From Akkermansiaceae bacterium (GTDB lineage: Bacteria; Verrucomicrobiota; Verrucomicrobiia; Verrucomicrobiales; Akkermansiaceae): DNA of 64,000 bases. How positions within the stretch are numbered: position 1 is the first letter of the stretch; each line of letters opens with the position of its first letter. The notes beneath the pieces are model-generated. The model had not been told where the DNA came from, did not search any database, and was given only the letters and a program-made list of their open reading frames with translations. The position numbers and the translations under genes are program-made. Where the stretch lies: contig CANLKN010000001.1 in NCBI GenBank assembly GCA_947491475.1, positions 1 through 64,000 of the forward strand, written 5' to 3'. Below are positions 13,329-21,953 of this stretch, piece after piece.

Positions 13329-14198
13329 CTAACGGGTGCTGATGGCCATGCGCGCCTTGCCATCGGTGTCCTTCTCGGGATCGGCCCGCCAGACGAAAGA
13401 GAACCCGTTCTTGTAAATGCGCTGGCTCCTGGCGTTGGAGAGGCTGAAGGACGAGTTTGGAGAAGCGGTCAGGAAAACCTTCCTGCCGCGGTAAATTTGG
13501 AAGTCCATTTCAATTTCGGCAATGCCCGGGCCACTGACCGGCGCCGAGGCCAGATCGGCAGGCTCAAGAATCAGCTGCTTCACCCGCTTGCCATCCAGCA
13601 GTTTGAGTTGGAGGGTTTCATCCTTGAGCCTGAGTTCCATGGCTTTCTCGCGCTTTTCTTCCTGCGCCTTCTGCTCCTCGCTCTTGGACTTGTTGCCCTG
13701 GCCATAGGGCGCGTAAAACTTCGGCGAGCGCCCGATCAAGGCGAAGCGCTGCGGGTTCTTGCTCGGGCCCGGATCCACCACTCGACCGCCGATCAGGAAA
13801 TTGTTGCGGCTTTGCTCCACCGTCACCTCCAACGTGGCACCGCCTTTCACCTTTCCGGTATAAACCACCTTCTCGATTTTATTGGTGGCCGGCTGTGAGG
13901 TTGAGAGGGTTTCAGGATCCAATTCCCGCACGACCACCCGGCCGGCTGGCGTGATTTCCTCAATCACCGGCCGCATCCGGAAGGACCGGCCACCAGTGGC
14001 GCGCGGCGCGTCATCGGAGGGGTTGAAGATGATTTCCCCCTGTGAGGAAATGCCCAAGGTGCAGCGTGAATTCTGTTCGCCGGCGAAGTAGCCAAACCAC
14101 GGCGCGGCATCCAAAGACGGCAGTTGCGCGGTGGCAGGCTGAACCGTGTAAACAAACAGTGACAATCCAAGGACTGCAAGGCGGTGTTGGGTTTTCAT
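13329..14198 (-). CDS. Conserved hypothetical secreted protein
   Basis: MKTQHRLAVLGLSLFVYTVQPATAQ signal peptide; no recognised domain. Confidence 0.6.
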   Translation of the reverse strand: MKTQHRLAVLGLSLFVYTVQPATAQLPSLDAAPWFGYFAGEQNSRCTLGISSQGEIIFNPSDDAPRATGGRSFRMRPVIEEITPAGRVVVRELDPETLSTSQPATNKIEKVVYTGKVKGGATLEVTVEQSRNNFLIGGRVVDPGPSKNPQRFALIGRSPKFYAPYGQGNKSKSEEQKAQEEKREKAMELRLKDETLQLKLLDGKRVKQLILEPADLASAPVSGPGIAEIEMDFQIYRGRKVFLTASPNSSFSLSNARSQRIYKNGFSFVWRADPEKDTDGKARMAISTR

Positions 14199-14285
14199 GA
14201 CTTCAAGCAAGCCCAAAGCCCCCCTCTGGGCGAGCGGAAAAAAAGCGCAGTGGCAATGCCCGGTAGGACGCGGGTTCAATGGTGC

Positions 14286-15026
14286 TTACTCCGGCTGCTT
14301 CTTTTGCGGCTTGGTTTTTTCCTCCACGCCACTCAACAGCATCGCGGTTTCCACGCGGTTGAGAATCGCCCAGCGGCCGGGTTCCAGATCGCCGAGCCAC
14401 AGCCCGCCGACACGCACCCGCAGCAATTTTGTGACCTGATAGCCGAGCGTCTCGAACATCACGCGGATCTGGCGTTTTGCGCCGTGGTCGAGCACGATTT
14501 TGATGCGCCTCGGGCTGAGACGCTCGATTGCCTTGGCCTTGAGCTTGCCCTCTGGGGTGTAAAGACCTTCGAGAAACTGATCGAGATGCACGTTTTCGAA
14601 AGCCTGGTTCGAGGTGACGAGGTATTCCTTTTCGACCGATTTCGACGGATGCATCAACTGCTGTGACAGATCGCCGTCGTTGGTGAGAATGAGCAGGCCC
14701 TCCGAATCGCGGTCCAGCCGGCCGACGTGGTGCAGCGAGCGCAGCGTTTCCGGGAGCAAGGTGTAGATTGTTTCGCGGCCGAGCTCGTCCTCGCGGGTGC
14801 ATACGTAGCCGCGCGGTTTGTGGAAGACCACGACGAGAGCTTCCTTGGGTGCGACCCGCTTGCCATCCAAACGGACGTGATCACCGGGGGAAATGCGCGT
14901 ACCCATGTTGATGCACGGGCTGCCGTTCACTTCCACGCGGCCTGCCTGGATCAGCTCGTCGCATTTGCGGCGCGACCCCACGGCGCAGGAGGCGAGGTAT
15001 TTGTTGAGTCGGGTGCCTTCCTTCAT
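14286..15026 (-). CDS. Pseudouridine synthase, RluB/RsuA family
   Basis: TRLNKYLASCAVGSRRKCDELIQAGRVEVNG (S4), HVGRLDRDSEGLLILTNDG, HGAKRQIRVMFETLGYQVTKLLRVRVGGL. Confidence 0.93.
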   Translation of the reverse strand: MKEGTRLNKYLASCAVGSRRKCDELIQAGRVEVNGSPCINMGTRISPGDHVRLDGKRVAPKEALVVVFHKPRGYVCTREDELGRETIYTLLPETLRSLHHVGRLDRDSEGLLILTNDGDLSQQLMHPSKSVEKEYLVTSNQAFENVHLDQFLEGLYTPEGKLKAKAIERLSPRRIKIVLDHGAKRQIRVMFETLGYQVTKLLRVRVGGLWLGDLEPGRWAILNRVETAMLLSGVEEKTKPQKKQPE

Positions 15027-15095
15027 GGGTTCAAATGCAAAAGGCGCGAAACCCGCAGGGTTGCGCGCGTGGTGAAGATGGATTCGGCGATCAGA

Positions 15096-15251
15096 TCAAC
15101 CCTCGTGTTTGGTCTTGGGCAGACCTACGGGGGAGCGGCCGGATTTCCACTCGCCGCGCTCTTTGAGCAGCTTGACGCGCTCGAAACGCTTGAGAACGGA
15201 ACGTTTGCCGCCGACGGTGGCGCTGGACTTGAGACTGTTGTGCTTTGACAT
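15096..15251 (-). CDS. Small basic protein (51 aa; TIGR04137-like, Chlamydiae/Verrucomicrobia)
   Basis: Translated by hand: MSKHNSLKSSATVGGKRSVLKRFERVKLLKERGEWKSGRSPVGLPKTKHEG*. Too short for the supplied ORF track. Confidence 0.82.
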   Translation of the reverse strand: MSKHNSLKSSATVGGKRSVLKRFERVKLLKERGEWKSGRSPVGLPKTKHEG

Positions 15252-15344
15252 CGCGTGAGGTGGTTTGAAAATCGCGGGAGGCGGAAACTAGGGGCGGCCT
15301 ACGCCGGTGGCAACCCAAAAATCAGGCGAAATAATCCACGGCGG

Positions 15345-15606
15345 TCAAGCTATGGAGAGCAAGGAATCGCGGTAGGTGTGATCGAGCATGGCGCGGCGGC
15401 GTTTCTTTGGCAGGCTGCGGGTATCGGATAGATCGATTTTGAGGAGGTTGAGAACGATGATCCTGTGCTTCCTTATGAAGGTTCCCTTGGCTGCCTTTGA
15501 GGGACAAGATGTAGTCCGCTTTCTTTTCGATGATGGCCTCGGCGAGGTGAGTGTCCATGGCATCGTAAAAAAGGAGCGTCCTTCTAACAGATTCTCTTTG
15601 AAGTTC
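15345..15606 (-). pseudogene. ISAs1-type transposase remnant (internally deleted and frameshifted)
   Basis: Frame A: DAMDTHLAEAIIEKKADYILSLKGSQGNLHKEAQ; shifted frame B: HRIIVLNLLKIDLSDTRSLPKKRRRAMLDHTYRDSLLSIA; resemble the middle and C-terminus of ISAs1 DDE transposases. Confidence 0.75.
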
Positions 15607-15611
15607 GATGA

Positions 15612-16373
15612 TCACTTGCCAATCAACACCTCCACGCCTCTCAGTCGCAGTTCTTCGATGAATTCCGGATCCGCCTTGCTGTCGGTCACTACACAACTCA
15701 ACTCCGTGACCGAGGCGAAGAAAAACGGAGCCCTTTGCCCGAGCTTCGAGTGATCCGCCAGAAACACCACATCCTCCGCACCGGCGATCACCCGTTCCTT
15801 GAAGGCCGCCTGCCGTGAGTTGCTCTCACTCACGCCACGCTCGGCATGGATGCCGTTTCCTGATAGAAACATGCGGTGGATGTTATATCTTTGCAGCGAC
15901 TTCTCTGAGGTGGCGCCGATGAATGAGCGCGACTTGGCGTCATACAATCCGCCCGTGCAGATCAAATCCAGATTCGGCCGATCGGCCAGCGCGGTAATCA
16001 CATTGAGGGCGTTGGTCAGAATCGTCAGCGGAAAATCGGGCAGGAATTCCGTCAAGGTAAGAACCGTGGAGCTTGCATCCAGGAAGATGTTCTCGTTGGG
16101 CCGGATTCTGTCTGCGGCCAGCCTGGCGATTGCCTTTTTCTCCTCACGGTTGATGCCCTGTCGCTGCGTGAAGGGCACTTCCTCGCGGATTTTTTCCGGT
16201 TGGCTCGCCCCGCCGTGCATTCGGATCAACTCACCGCGTTTTTCCAAAACCTCGAAATCCTTGCGTATCGTCTCGTCAGTCACTCCGAGCTTTTCCGCAG
16301 TCTCTGTGGTCCGCAATGATCCTGCGCTGTTAAGCAGGTCGAGAATCCTCCTCTGGCGTTCGATCGCGAGCAT
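15612..16373 (-). CDS. DeoR/GlpR family transcriptional regulator
   Basis: MLAIERQRRILDLLNSAGSLRTTETAEKLGVTDETIRKDFEVLEKRGELIRMHGGA; sensor domain IRPNENIFLDASST. Confidence 0.95.
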   Translation of the reverse strand: MLAIERQRRILDLLNSAGSLRTTETAEKLGVTDETIRKDFEVLEKRGELIRMHGGASQPEKIREEVPFTQRQGINREEKKAIARLAADRIRPNENIFLDASSTVLTLTEFLPDFPLTILTNALNVITALADRPNLDLICTGGLYDAKSRSFIGATSEKSLQRYNIHRMFLSGNGIHAERGVSESNSRQAAFKERVIAGAEDVVFLADHSKLGQRAPFFFASVTELSCVVTDSKADPEFIEELRLRGVEVLIGK

Positions 16374-16380
16374 GACTTTG

Positions 16381-16432
16381 GTTTTTCTGGGTTTGTTTGG
16401 GATTTTTTGGTATTTTTTGGTTGACTAGTCAA
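16381..16432. promoter_or_regulatory. Candidate operator array: four 10-bp tandem repeats plus 12-bp palindrome in the DeoR-BMC divergent intergenic region
   Basis: gtttttctgg|gtttgtttgg|gattttttgg|tattttttgg followed by ttgactagtcaa (perfect palindrome). Confidence 0.55.
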
Positions 16433-16459
16433 GCCAATATCGGAAAACAGCGCCAACCC

Positions 16460-17140
16460 ATGTCTGCAACGCTCTCCCAATCCACTCCCCGAGCCGTCAT
16501 CGAGCACATGGTCAGAGAACAGGTGTATGCCCGCCTCGGGTTCCCTCTTCCGGCCGCCTCCAAAGCTCCCAACGCGCTTCTGGTCAATATTTCCGCCCGC
16601 CACTGCCACCTGACACAGGTTGCGGTAGAGGCGCTGTTCGGTCCCGGTCACAAGCTCACTCCGATGAAAGGGCTCTATCAGGAAGGCCAGTATGCCGCCA
16701 AGGAGTCCGTCACCCTCATCGGTCCACGCAGCCGCGTCATCTCCAACCTCCGTATCCTCGGACCCTGCCGCGATCTCGACCAAATCGAGCTCGCCTACAC
16801 GGATGCCGTCTCGCTCGGTTTCGACATCCCGGTGCGCATGTCCGGAGCCATCAAGGGCACGCCCGGCTGCATGCTGATGGGCCCCAACGGCTACTATGAA
16901 CTCGACCAAGGTGTCATCCGCGCCCAGCCGCACGTCCACATGCATCCGGATGATGCCGCCTTTTACGGCGTGAAACATCTGGATGTGATGAAGCTCAAGG
17001 TGCACGGCCCGCTTGGAATGACTTTTGACAACCTCGTCGTCCGCGTGGACCCCTCATTCAAACTCGAAGTCCACATCGACACCGATGAAGGCAATGCCTG
17101 CGGCCTCAAGCCCGATACTTTCTGCGAACTGATCAAATAA
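16460..17140 (+). CDS. pduL: Phosphate propanoyltransferase, PduL-type
   Basis: [69 protein letters not shown]-terminal amphipathic extension. Confidence 0.94.
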   Translation: MSATLSQSTPRAVIEHMVREQVYARLGFPLPAASKAPNALLVNISARHCHLTQVAVEALFGPGHKLTPMKGLYQEGQYAAKESVTLIGPRSRVISNLRILGPCRDLDQIELAYTDAVSLGFDIPVRMSGAIKGTPGCMLMGPNGYYELDQGVIRAQPHVHMHPDDAAFYGVKHLDVMKLKVHGPLGMTFDNLVVRVDPSFKLEVHIDTDEGNACGLKPDTFCELIK

Positions 17141-17214
17141 CCCGCCTGAAAACCCGTATTCCAGATCTCCAGATCTCAAATCCAAAGACTCCAACCACAC
17201 TACCAACCAATACT

Positions 17215-17484
17215 ATGAGTGCACTCGGAATGATTGAAACCAAAGGCTACGTCGGCAGCGTCGAAGCCACAGATGCGATGGCCAAAGCGGCCAACGTCCA
17301 ACTTGTGAACCAAATCCAGATCGGCGGAGCCTTCATGACCGTCATCGTCAAAGGCGACGTCGGCAGCGTGAAAGCCGCCGTGGATGCCGGTGCCGATGCT
17401 GCCGGCCGCGTCGGCGAGCTGGTCTCCGCCCACGTCATCGCCCGCCCACATGCGGAACTGCTCAGCCAGTTTGGAATCGCCTGA
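17215..17484 (+). CDS. BMC-H microcompartment shell protein (hexamer) 1
   Basis: [28 protein letters not shown]...[20 protein letters not shown]...[10 protein letters not shown]. Confidence 0.96.
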   Translation: MSALGMIETKGYVGSVEATDAMAKAANVQLVNQIQIGGAFMTVIVKGDVGSVKAAVDAGADAAGRVGELVSAHVIARPHAELLSQFGIA

Positions 17485-17521
17485 AAACCAAATCACTTTT
17501 AACCAATAACCTCTAACTAAA

Positions 17522-17800
17522 ATGGCCAAACAAGCAATCGGCATCATCGAAACCAAAGGTTTCGTCTCACTCGTGGAAGCTTCCGACGCGGCGCTCAAAG
17601 CCGCCGACATCAGAATGACCGGCTGGGAGAAAATCGGCTCGGGCCTCGTCACTGGTTTCTTCACCGGCGATGTCGCCGCTGTGAAGGCCGGCCTCGACGC
17701 CGCTGCCGCCGCAGCCTCCAACCTGGGACAAGTTTCGTCCGTCCAAGTCATCCCGCGTCCGCACGACGAGCTGTCGAAGCTCGGCTCGTGGATGGGTTGA
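17522..17800 (+). CDS. BMC-H microcompartment shell protein 2
   Basis: MAKQAIGIIETKGFVSLVEASDAALKAADIRMTGWEKIGSGLVTGFFTGDVAAVKAGLDAA. Confidence 0.96.
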   Translation: MAKQAIGIIETKGFVSLVEASDAALKAADIRMTGWEKIGSGLVTGFFTGDVAAVKAGLDAAAAAASNLGQVSSVQVIPRPHDELSKLGSWMG

Positions 17801-17849
17801 TTCATCTGATTTCAGCTTCTCAGCTTTTCAGAATCTCAGCATTTACCCC

Positions 17850-19025
17850 ATGCTTATCCTCGTCGCCAACCTCGGTTCGACTTCCTTCAAATACCGCCTC
17901 TTCCGCATGGATGAGAGCGGTGGCGAGGTGGTGGCCAAGGGCGGCTACGAGCGGGTCACGGATCATGCCAGTGTGATTGATGACGCCCTCGCCACGCTGC
18001 AGCGCGATGGCGTCATCGCCAGTCCGGATGAAATCGAAGCCGTCGGTTTCAAGACCGTGCTCGGCAAGGACCTCAGCGGTTGCGTCATCGCCGATCAACA
18101 GACGATCGATGCGCTAGAGGGCTTCGCCGCAGTCGCCCCGGCGCACAATCCGCCTTACGCGAATGGCATCCGGCAGTTCGCGAAAGCACTGCCAAAGGCG
18201 AAACTTGTCGCCCTTTTCGAGACCGCTTTCTACCAGTGGACCAGCCCGGCTTCCTACAACTATGCCATTCCCAAAAGCTGGCGGGACATCGGCATCCGGC
18301 GCTACGGTTTTCACGGCGCCAGCCACAAGTTCATCGCCGAGCGCTCCGCCGAGATGTGCGAGCGCGAGGAAGTCGGCCAAATCGCCCGCCGCCTCTATCT
18401 GGATGGCCCGCAAACCGTATCCGGCAAGCCATTCCGCGTCGTTTCCTGCCACCTCGGCGGATCCAGTTCGGTCACCGGCATCCTCAATGGCGTGGCCATC
18501 GGCACCAGCATGGGCTTCTCGCCCCAGAGCGGCCTGCCGCAGAACAACCGCGTCGGTGAGCTCGACTCCGGTGCCATCCCCTATGCCATGCGCACGCTCG
18601 GCATCTCACTCGACGAGGTGGAGCGCCAGCTCACCAAGGAATCCGGACTGCTCGGCATCTCCGGCGTTTCCAATGACCTTCGCGACATCCTTCAAGCCGC
18701 CGAGTCCGGCAATGCCGACGCGCAACTCTCGCTCGACGCCCTTGTCCACTCGATCCGTCATTGGATCGGTGCCTTCATGCTGGAACTCGGCGGTCTCGAT
18801 GCCCTGGTCTTTACCGCCGGAATCGGCGAAAACAATGCCGCGCTCCGCGAGCGGGTTTGCGACGGACTCGAAGGCTTCGGCATCGTCATCGATCCCGCCA
18901 AAAACGATGCCTGCCGCGCCGCCGAAGCGGATATCGGCTCTGCGGCTTCCGCAGCACGCATCCTTGTCATTCCCGCCAATGAGGAACTCGTGCTTGCCCG
19001 CGAAGTGTTCCGCAAACTCTCCTGA
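17850..19025 (+). CDS. ackA: Acetate kinase
   Basis: LILVANLGSTSFKYRLF; RRYGFHGASHKFIAER; VVSCHLGGSSSVTGILNGVAIGTSMGFSPQSGLPQNNRVGELD; FTAGIGENNA. Confidence 0.93.
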   Translation: MLILVANLGSTSFKYRLFRMDESGGEVVAKGGYERVTDHASVIDDALATLQRDGVIASPDEIEAVGFKTVLGKDLSGCVIADQQTIDALEGFAAVAPAHNPPYANGIRQFAKALPKAKLVALFETAFYQWTSPASYNYAIPKSWRDIGIRRYGFHGASHKFIAERSAEMCEREEVGQIARRLYLDGPQTVSGKPFRVVSCHLGGSSSVTGILNGVAIGTSMGFSPQSGLPQNNRVGELDSGAIPYAMRTLGISLDEVERQLTKESGLLGISGVSNDLRDILQAAESGNADAQLSLDALVHSIRHWIGAFMLELGGLDALVFTAGIGENNAALRERVCDGLEGFGIVIDPAKNDACRAAEADIGSAASAARILVIPANEELVLAREVFRKLS

Positions 19026-19067
19026 CAACCCATCATCCAGAACTCTCAACCATAACCAACCAATACC

Positions 19068-19373
19068 ATGGCCAAACAAGCAGTAGGACTCCTAGAAACC
19101 CGCGGCCTCGCGTGCCTCGTCGTCGGCGTTGACGCGATGCTCAAATCCGCAAATGTCGAACTCGCCGGACCGATGAAGCAAATCGGCAACGCAATGTGCA
19201 ACGCCGTCGTCACCGGTGATGTCGCCGCCGTCAAGGCCGCCATCGATGCCGGTGCCGCCGCCGCCGCCGATGCCGGTGGCGAGGTCATCAGCGCCCACGT
19301 CATCGCCCGCCCGGATGACGCCATCGACGGAGTGCTCCCCAAGGACGCCGCCGCCCGCGCACCGCGCAAGTAA
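19068..19373 (+). CDS. BMC-H microcompartment shell protein 3
   Basis: MAKQAVGLLETRGLACLVVGVDAMLKSANVELAGPMKQIGNAMCNAVVTGDVAAVKAAIDAG. Confidence 0.95.
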   Translation: MAKQAVGLLETRGLACLVVGVDAMLKSANVELAGPMKQIGNAMCNAVVTGDVAAVKAAIDAGAAAAADAGGEVISAHVIARPDDAIDGVLPKDAAARAPRK

Positions 19374-19446
19374 GTCAATGGTCATCTGTCGGCAGTCATC
19401 GGCCATTGATTGGCCAATGACTGGTGACGGGTGACTCACAACACCT

Positions 19447-19755
19447 ATGTTCCTCGCTGAAGTCATCGGACAAGTCGTCTCCACCAAGAAGGACGAACAA
19501 ATGGTGGGGCGCAAGCTCCTGCTGCTCCGCCCGAAGCTGGTGGACGACAAGGATCCTTCCAAGTTCAAGGACGGCTCCAACACCATTGTCGCCATCGACA
19601 CCGTTGGTGCCGGCGAGGGTGAACTCGTGATGTTCTGCCAGGGCAGTTCCGCACGCAACGCCCAAGGCCTCAAAGCCATCCCCGTGGACGCCGCCATCGT
19701 CGCCATCATCGACCGCGTCGAAGTCCAGGGAAAGACCATCTATAAATCCTCATGA
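19447..19755 (+). CDS. EutN/CcmL family BMC-P vertex protein 1
   Basis: MFLAEVIGQVVSTKKDEQMVGRKLLLLRPKL...VAIDTVGAGEGELVMFCQGSSAR. Confidence 0.94.
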   Translation: MFLAEVIGQVVSTKKDEQMVGRKLLLLRPKLVDDKDPSKFKDGSNTIVAIDTVGAGEGELVMFCQGSSARNAQGLKAIPVDAAIVAIIDRVEVQGKTIYKSS

Positions 19756-21224
19756 AAACTCTCGATCCCGAAACTCTCCGCTCTGTGGTTGAAACCGTCG
19801 TAGCCCGTTTGGCAGCAAGCCAGGGTCAACCCACTTCATCCGCGCCTGCCGCGTCTTCATCCTGCGGCTGTGCGGGCTCATCCTCCACCGGCCAGCGCGG
19901 CGTGTTCGACTGCGTGACCAAGGCTGCCGAGGCCGCCAACGATGCGCATCTCAAATTGAAGAAACTCGGCGTCGCCGGTCGTGCCAAGGTGATCGAAATC
20001 GTCAAGCATCTCGCCGTTTCCAACGCCGAGCCATGGGGCCGTTTCGAGATGGATGAAACCAAGATCGGCCGTGTCGATCACAAGATCGCCAAGCTCCAGA
20101 TCACCAAAAACGTGCCCGGCACCGAATGGCTCCAACCTTATGCCATGAGCGGTGACGGCGGCATCACCCTCGAGGAATACGCGCCCTTTGGCGTGATCGG
20201 CGCCATCCTGCCCGTCACCCACTCGGTTCCCACGCTCACCGGCAACGTCATCAACATGGTGGCCGCCGGCAACTCGATCGTATTCAACCCGCACCCCGGC
20301 GGTGCCCGCAGCGCTGCCATGGCTGTGCGCGCTTACAACGAGGCCATCTTCCGCGAGATCGGAGTTGATAACATCATCACCACCATCGAGAAACCGACAC
20401 TCGAGTCCTTCGATGCCATCTGCAAGAATCCACTGATTCCACTGCTTGCCATCACCGGCGGCCCGGGGGTCGTCAATGCCGCGATGCAATCCGGCAAGCG
20501 CTCCATTTGTGCCGGTCCAGGCAATCCGGTGGTCGTGGTTGATGAGACTGCGGACCTGGCCAAAGCCGCGCGCAGCGTCATCGAAGGCGGAGCCTTCGAC
20601 AATAACCTGCTCTGCATCGGCGAGAAGGTGGTGTTTGTGGTTGGTTCCGTGTTCAACCGTTTCTGCGAGGAGCTCACCAAGGCCGGTGCCGCCCGCATCA
20701 ATGCGCAGCAACTCGAAAAACTCACTGCCGCGGCCTTCACCATCAAACCGGGCGAAGGCGGCGGATGCGCCCATGCCTCTGTCAACCGTGCCCTGGTCGG
20801 TGCCGATCCCGCGGTGCTGGCCCAACACGCCGGTGCCACCATTCCGGCCGGAACCCAGATGCTTTTCGCCGAAACGGACGTGGACCATCCATTCGTGCAG
20901 GAAGAGCAGATGATGCCGATGATGCCCATCGTTTCCTGCCCGGACTTCGAGACCGCAGTGCGCGAAGCCAAGCGCGCCGAGCACAACTACCGCCACTCCG
21001 CCATCATCCACACGCTCGACGTGAACCACATGACCTACATGGCCAAGGTGATGGACACCACCATCTTCGTCAAGAACGGCCCGTCCGTCGCCGGCCTCGG
21101 CCTCGGTGGCGAAGGCTACCTCTCCTACTCCATCGCCACCACGACGGGCGAGGGGATCACCACTCCCAAGACCTTCACCCGTATCCGCCGCTGCGTCCTG
21201 GTAGAAAATCTCCGCATTATCTAA
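19752..21224 (+). CDS. CoA-acylating aldehyde dehydrogenase (PduP/EutE-like, microcompartment-associated)
   Basis: AldDH fold with NNLLCIGEKVVF active-site Cys, ITGGPGVVNAAMQSGKRSICAGPGNPVVVVD; N-terminal encapsulation-like helix and linker. Confidence 0.94.
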   Translation: MKTLDPETLRSVVETVVARLAASQGQPTSSAPAASSSCGCAGSSSTGQRGVFDCVTKAAEAANDAHLKLKKLGVAGRAKVIEIVKHLAVSNAEPWGRFEMDETKIGRVDHKIAKLQITKNVPGTEWLQPYAMSGDGGITLEEYAPFGVIGAILPVTHSVPTLTGNVINMVAAGNSIVFNPHPGGARSAAMAVRAYNEAIFREIGVDNIITTIEKPTLESFDAICKNPLIPLLAITGGPGVVNAAMQSGKRSICAGPGNPVVVVDETADLAKAARSVIEGGAFDNNLLCIGEKVVFVVGSVFNRFCEELTKAGAARINAQQLEKLTAAAFTIKPGEGGGCAHASVNRALVGADPAVLAQHAGATIPAGTQMLFAETDVDHPFVQEEQMMPMMPIVSCPDFETAVREAKRAEHNYRHSAIIHTLDVNHMTYMAKVMDTTIFVKNGPSVAGLGLGGEGYLSYSIATTTGEGITTPKTFTRIRRCVLVENLRII

Positions 21225-21236
21225 GACCAAAGACTT

Positions 21237-21269
<33 letters not shown>

Positions 21270-21334
21270 AAAGAGCAAGCACCGCGTGAAGCTCCCCTAA
21301 TAACCAATATCCAATAACTAATAACCGTTACCCA

Positions 21335-21589
21335 ATGATCCCCGCCCAAGTCGTCGGCCATGCCGTGAGCAGCCATGCGCATCCTTCCTTGAAGGGTTGC
21401 AAAATGCTGCTCTGCCAGGCGCTCGATGCCGCGGGTTTTCCCCAGGGGGCGCCGATGGTGGCCATCGACCTCTTCGGTGCCGGCATGCACTCCAAGGTCT
21501 TCGTCTCCACCGACGGCATCGGTGCCCGCCACATCGTCCACGACGATAGATCACCCGTTAGAAATTTCATCCAGGGAGTGATCGACTGA
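21335..21589 (+). CDS. EutN/CcmL family BMC-P vertex protein 2
   Basis: MIPAQVVGHAVSSHAHPSLKGCKMLLCQALD...MVAIDLFGAGMHSKVFVSTDG. Confidence 0.92.
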   Translation: MIPAQVVGHAVSSHAHPSLKGCKMLLCQALDAAGFPQGAPMVAIDLFGAGMHSKVFVSTDGIGARHIVHDDRSPVRNFIQGVID

Positions 21590-21630
21590 TCCCCAATTTC
21601 AAATCTCAAATCTCAAATTTCTTTTCCCCA

Positions 21631-21933
21631 GTGCGCGTAGCCCAGGTCATCGGCAGGGTCACCCTGAACATGCAAGACCCCTCCTTCAAGGGCGGGCGCT
21701 GGCTGATGTGCAATCCGCTCGATACCGCACATTTCAATTCCGCCTTCAAGAAACAGCCGCCGCTATCCAAGCAGTTATCGCTGGTCGCCTATGACAATCT
21801 CGGCGCCGGGGAAGGGGACATCGTCGGCATCGTCGAGGGGGCGGAAGCCACCGCGCCATTTGATTACGACATTCCCATCGACGCCATCACCGTCGCCATT
21901 TTCGATTCACTCTCCTACGAGCCACCCAACTGA
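21631..21933 (+). CDS. EutN/CcmL family BMC-P vertex protein 3 (GTG start)
   Basis: MRVAQVIGRVTLNMQDPSFKGGRWLMCNPLD...VAYDNLGAGEGDIVGIVEG. Confidence 0.92.
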   Translation: MRVAQVIGRVTLNMQDPSFKGGRWLMCNPLDTAHFNSAFKKQPPLSKQLSLVAYDNLGAGEGDIVGIVEGAEATAPFDYDIPIDAITVAIFDSLSYEPPN

Positions 21934-21953
21934 TTTCCAACCTCCGCAAATCC

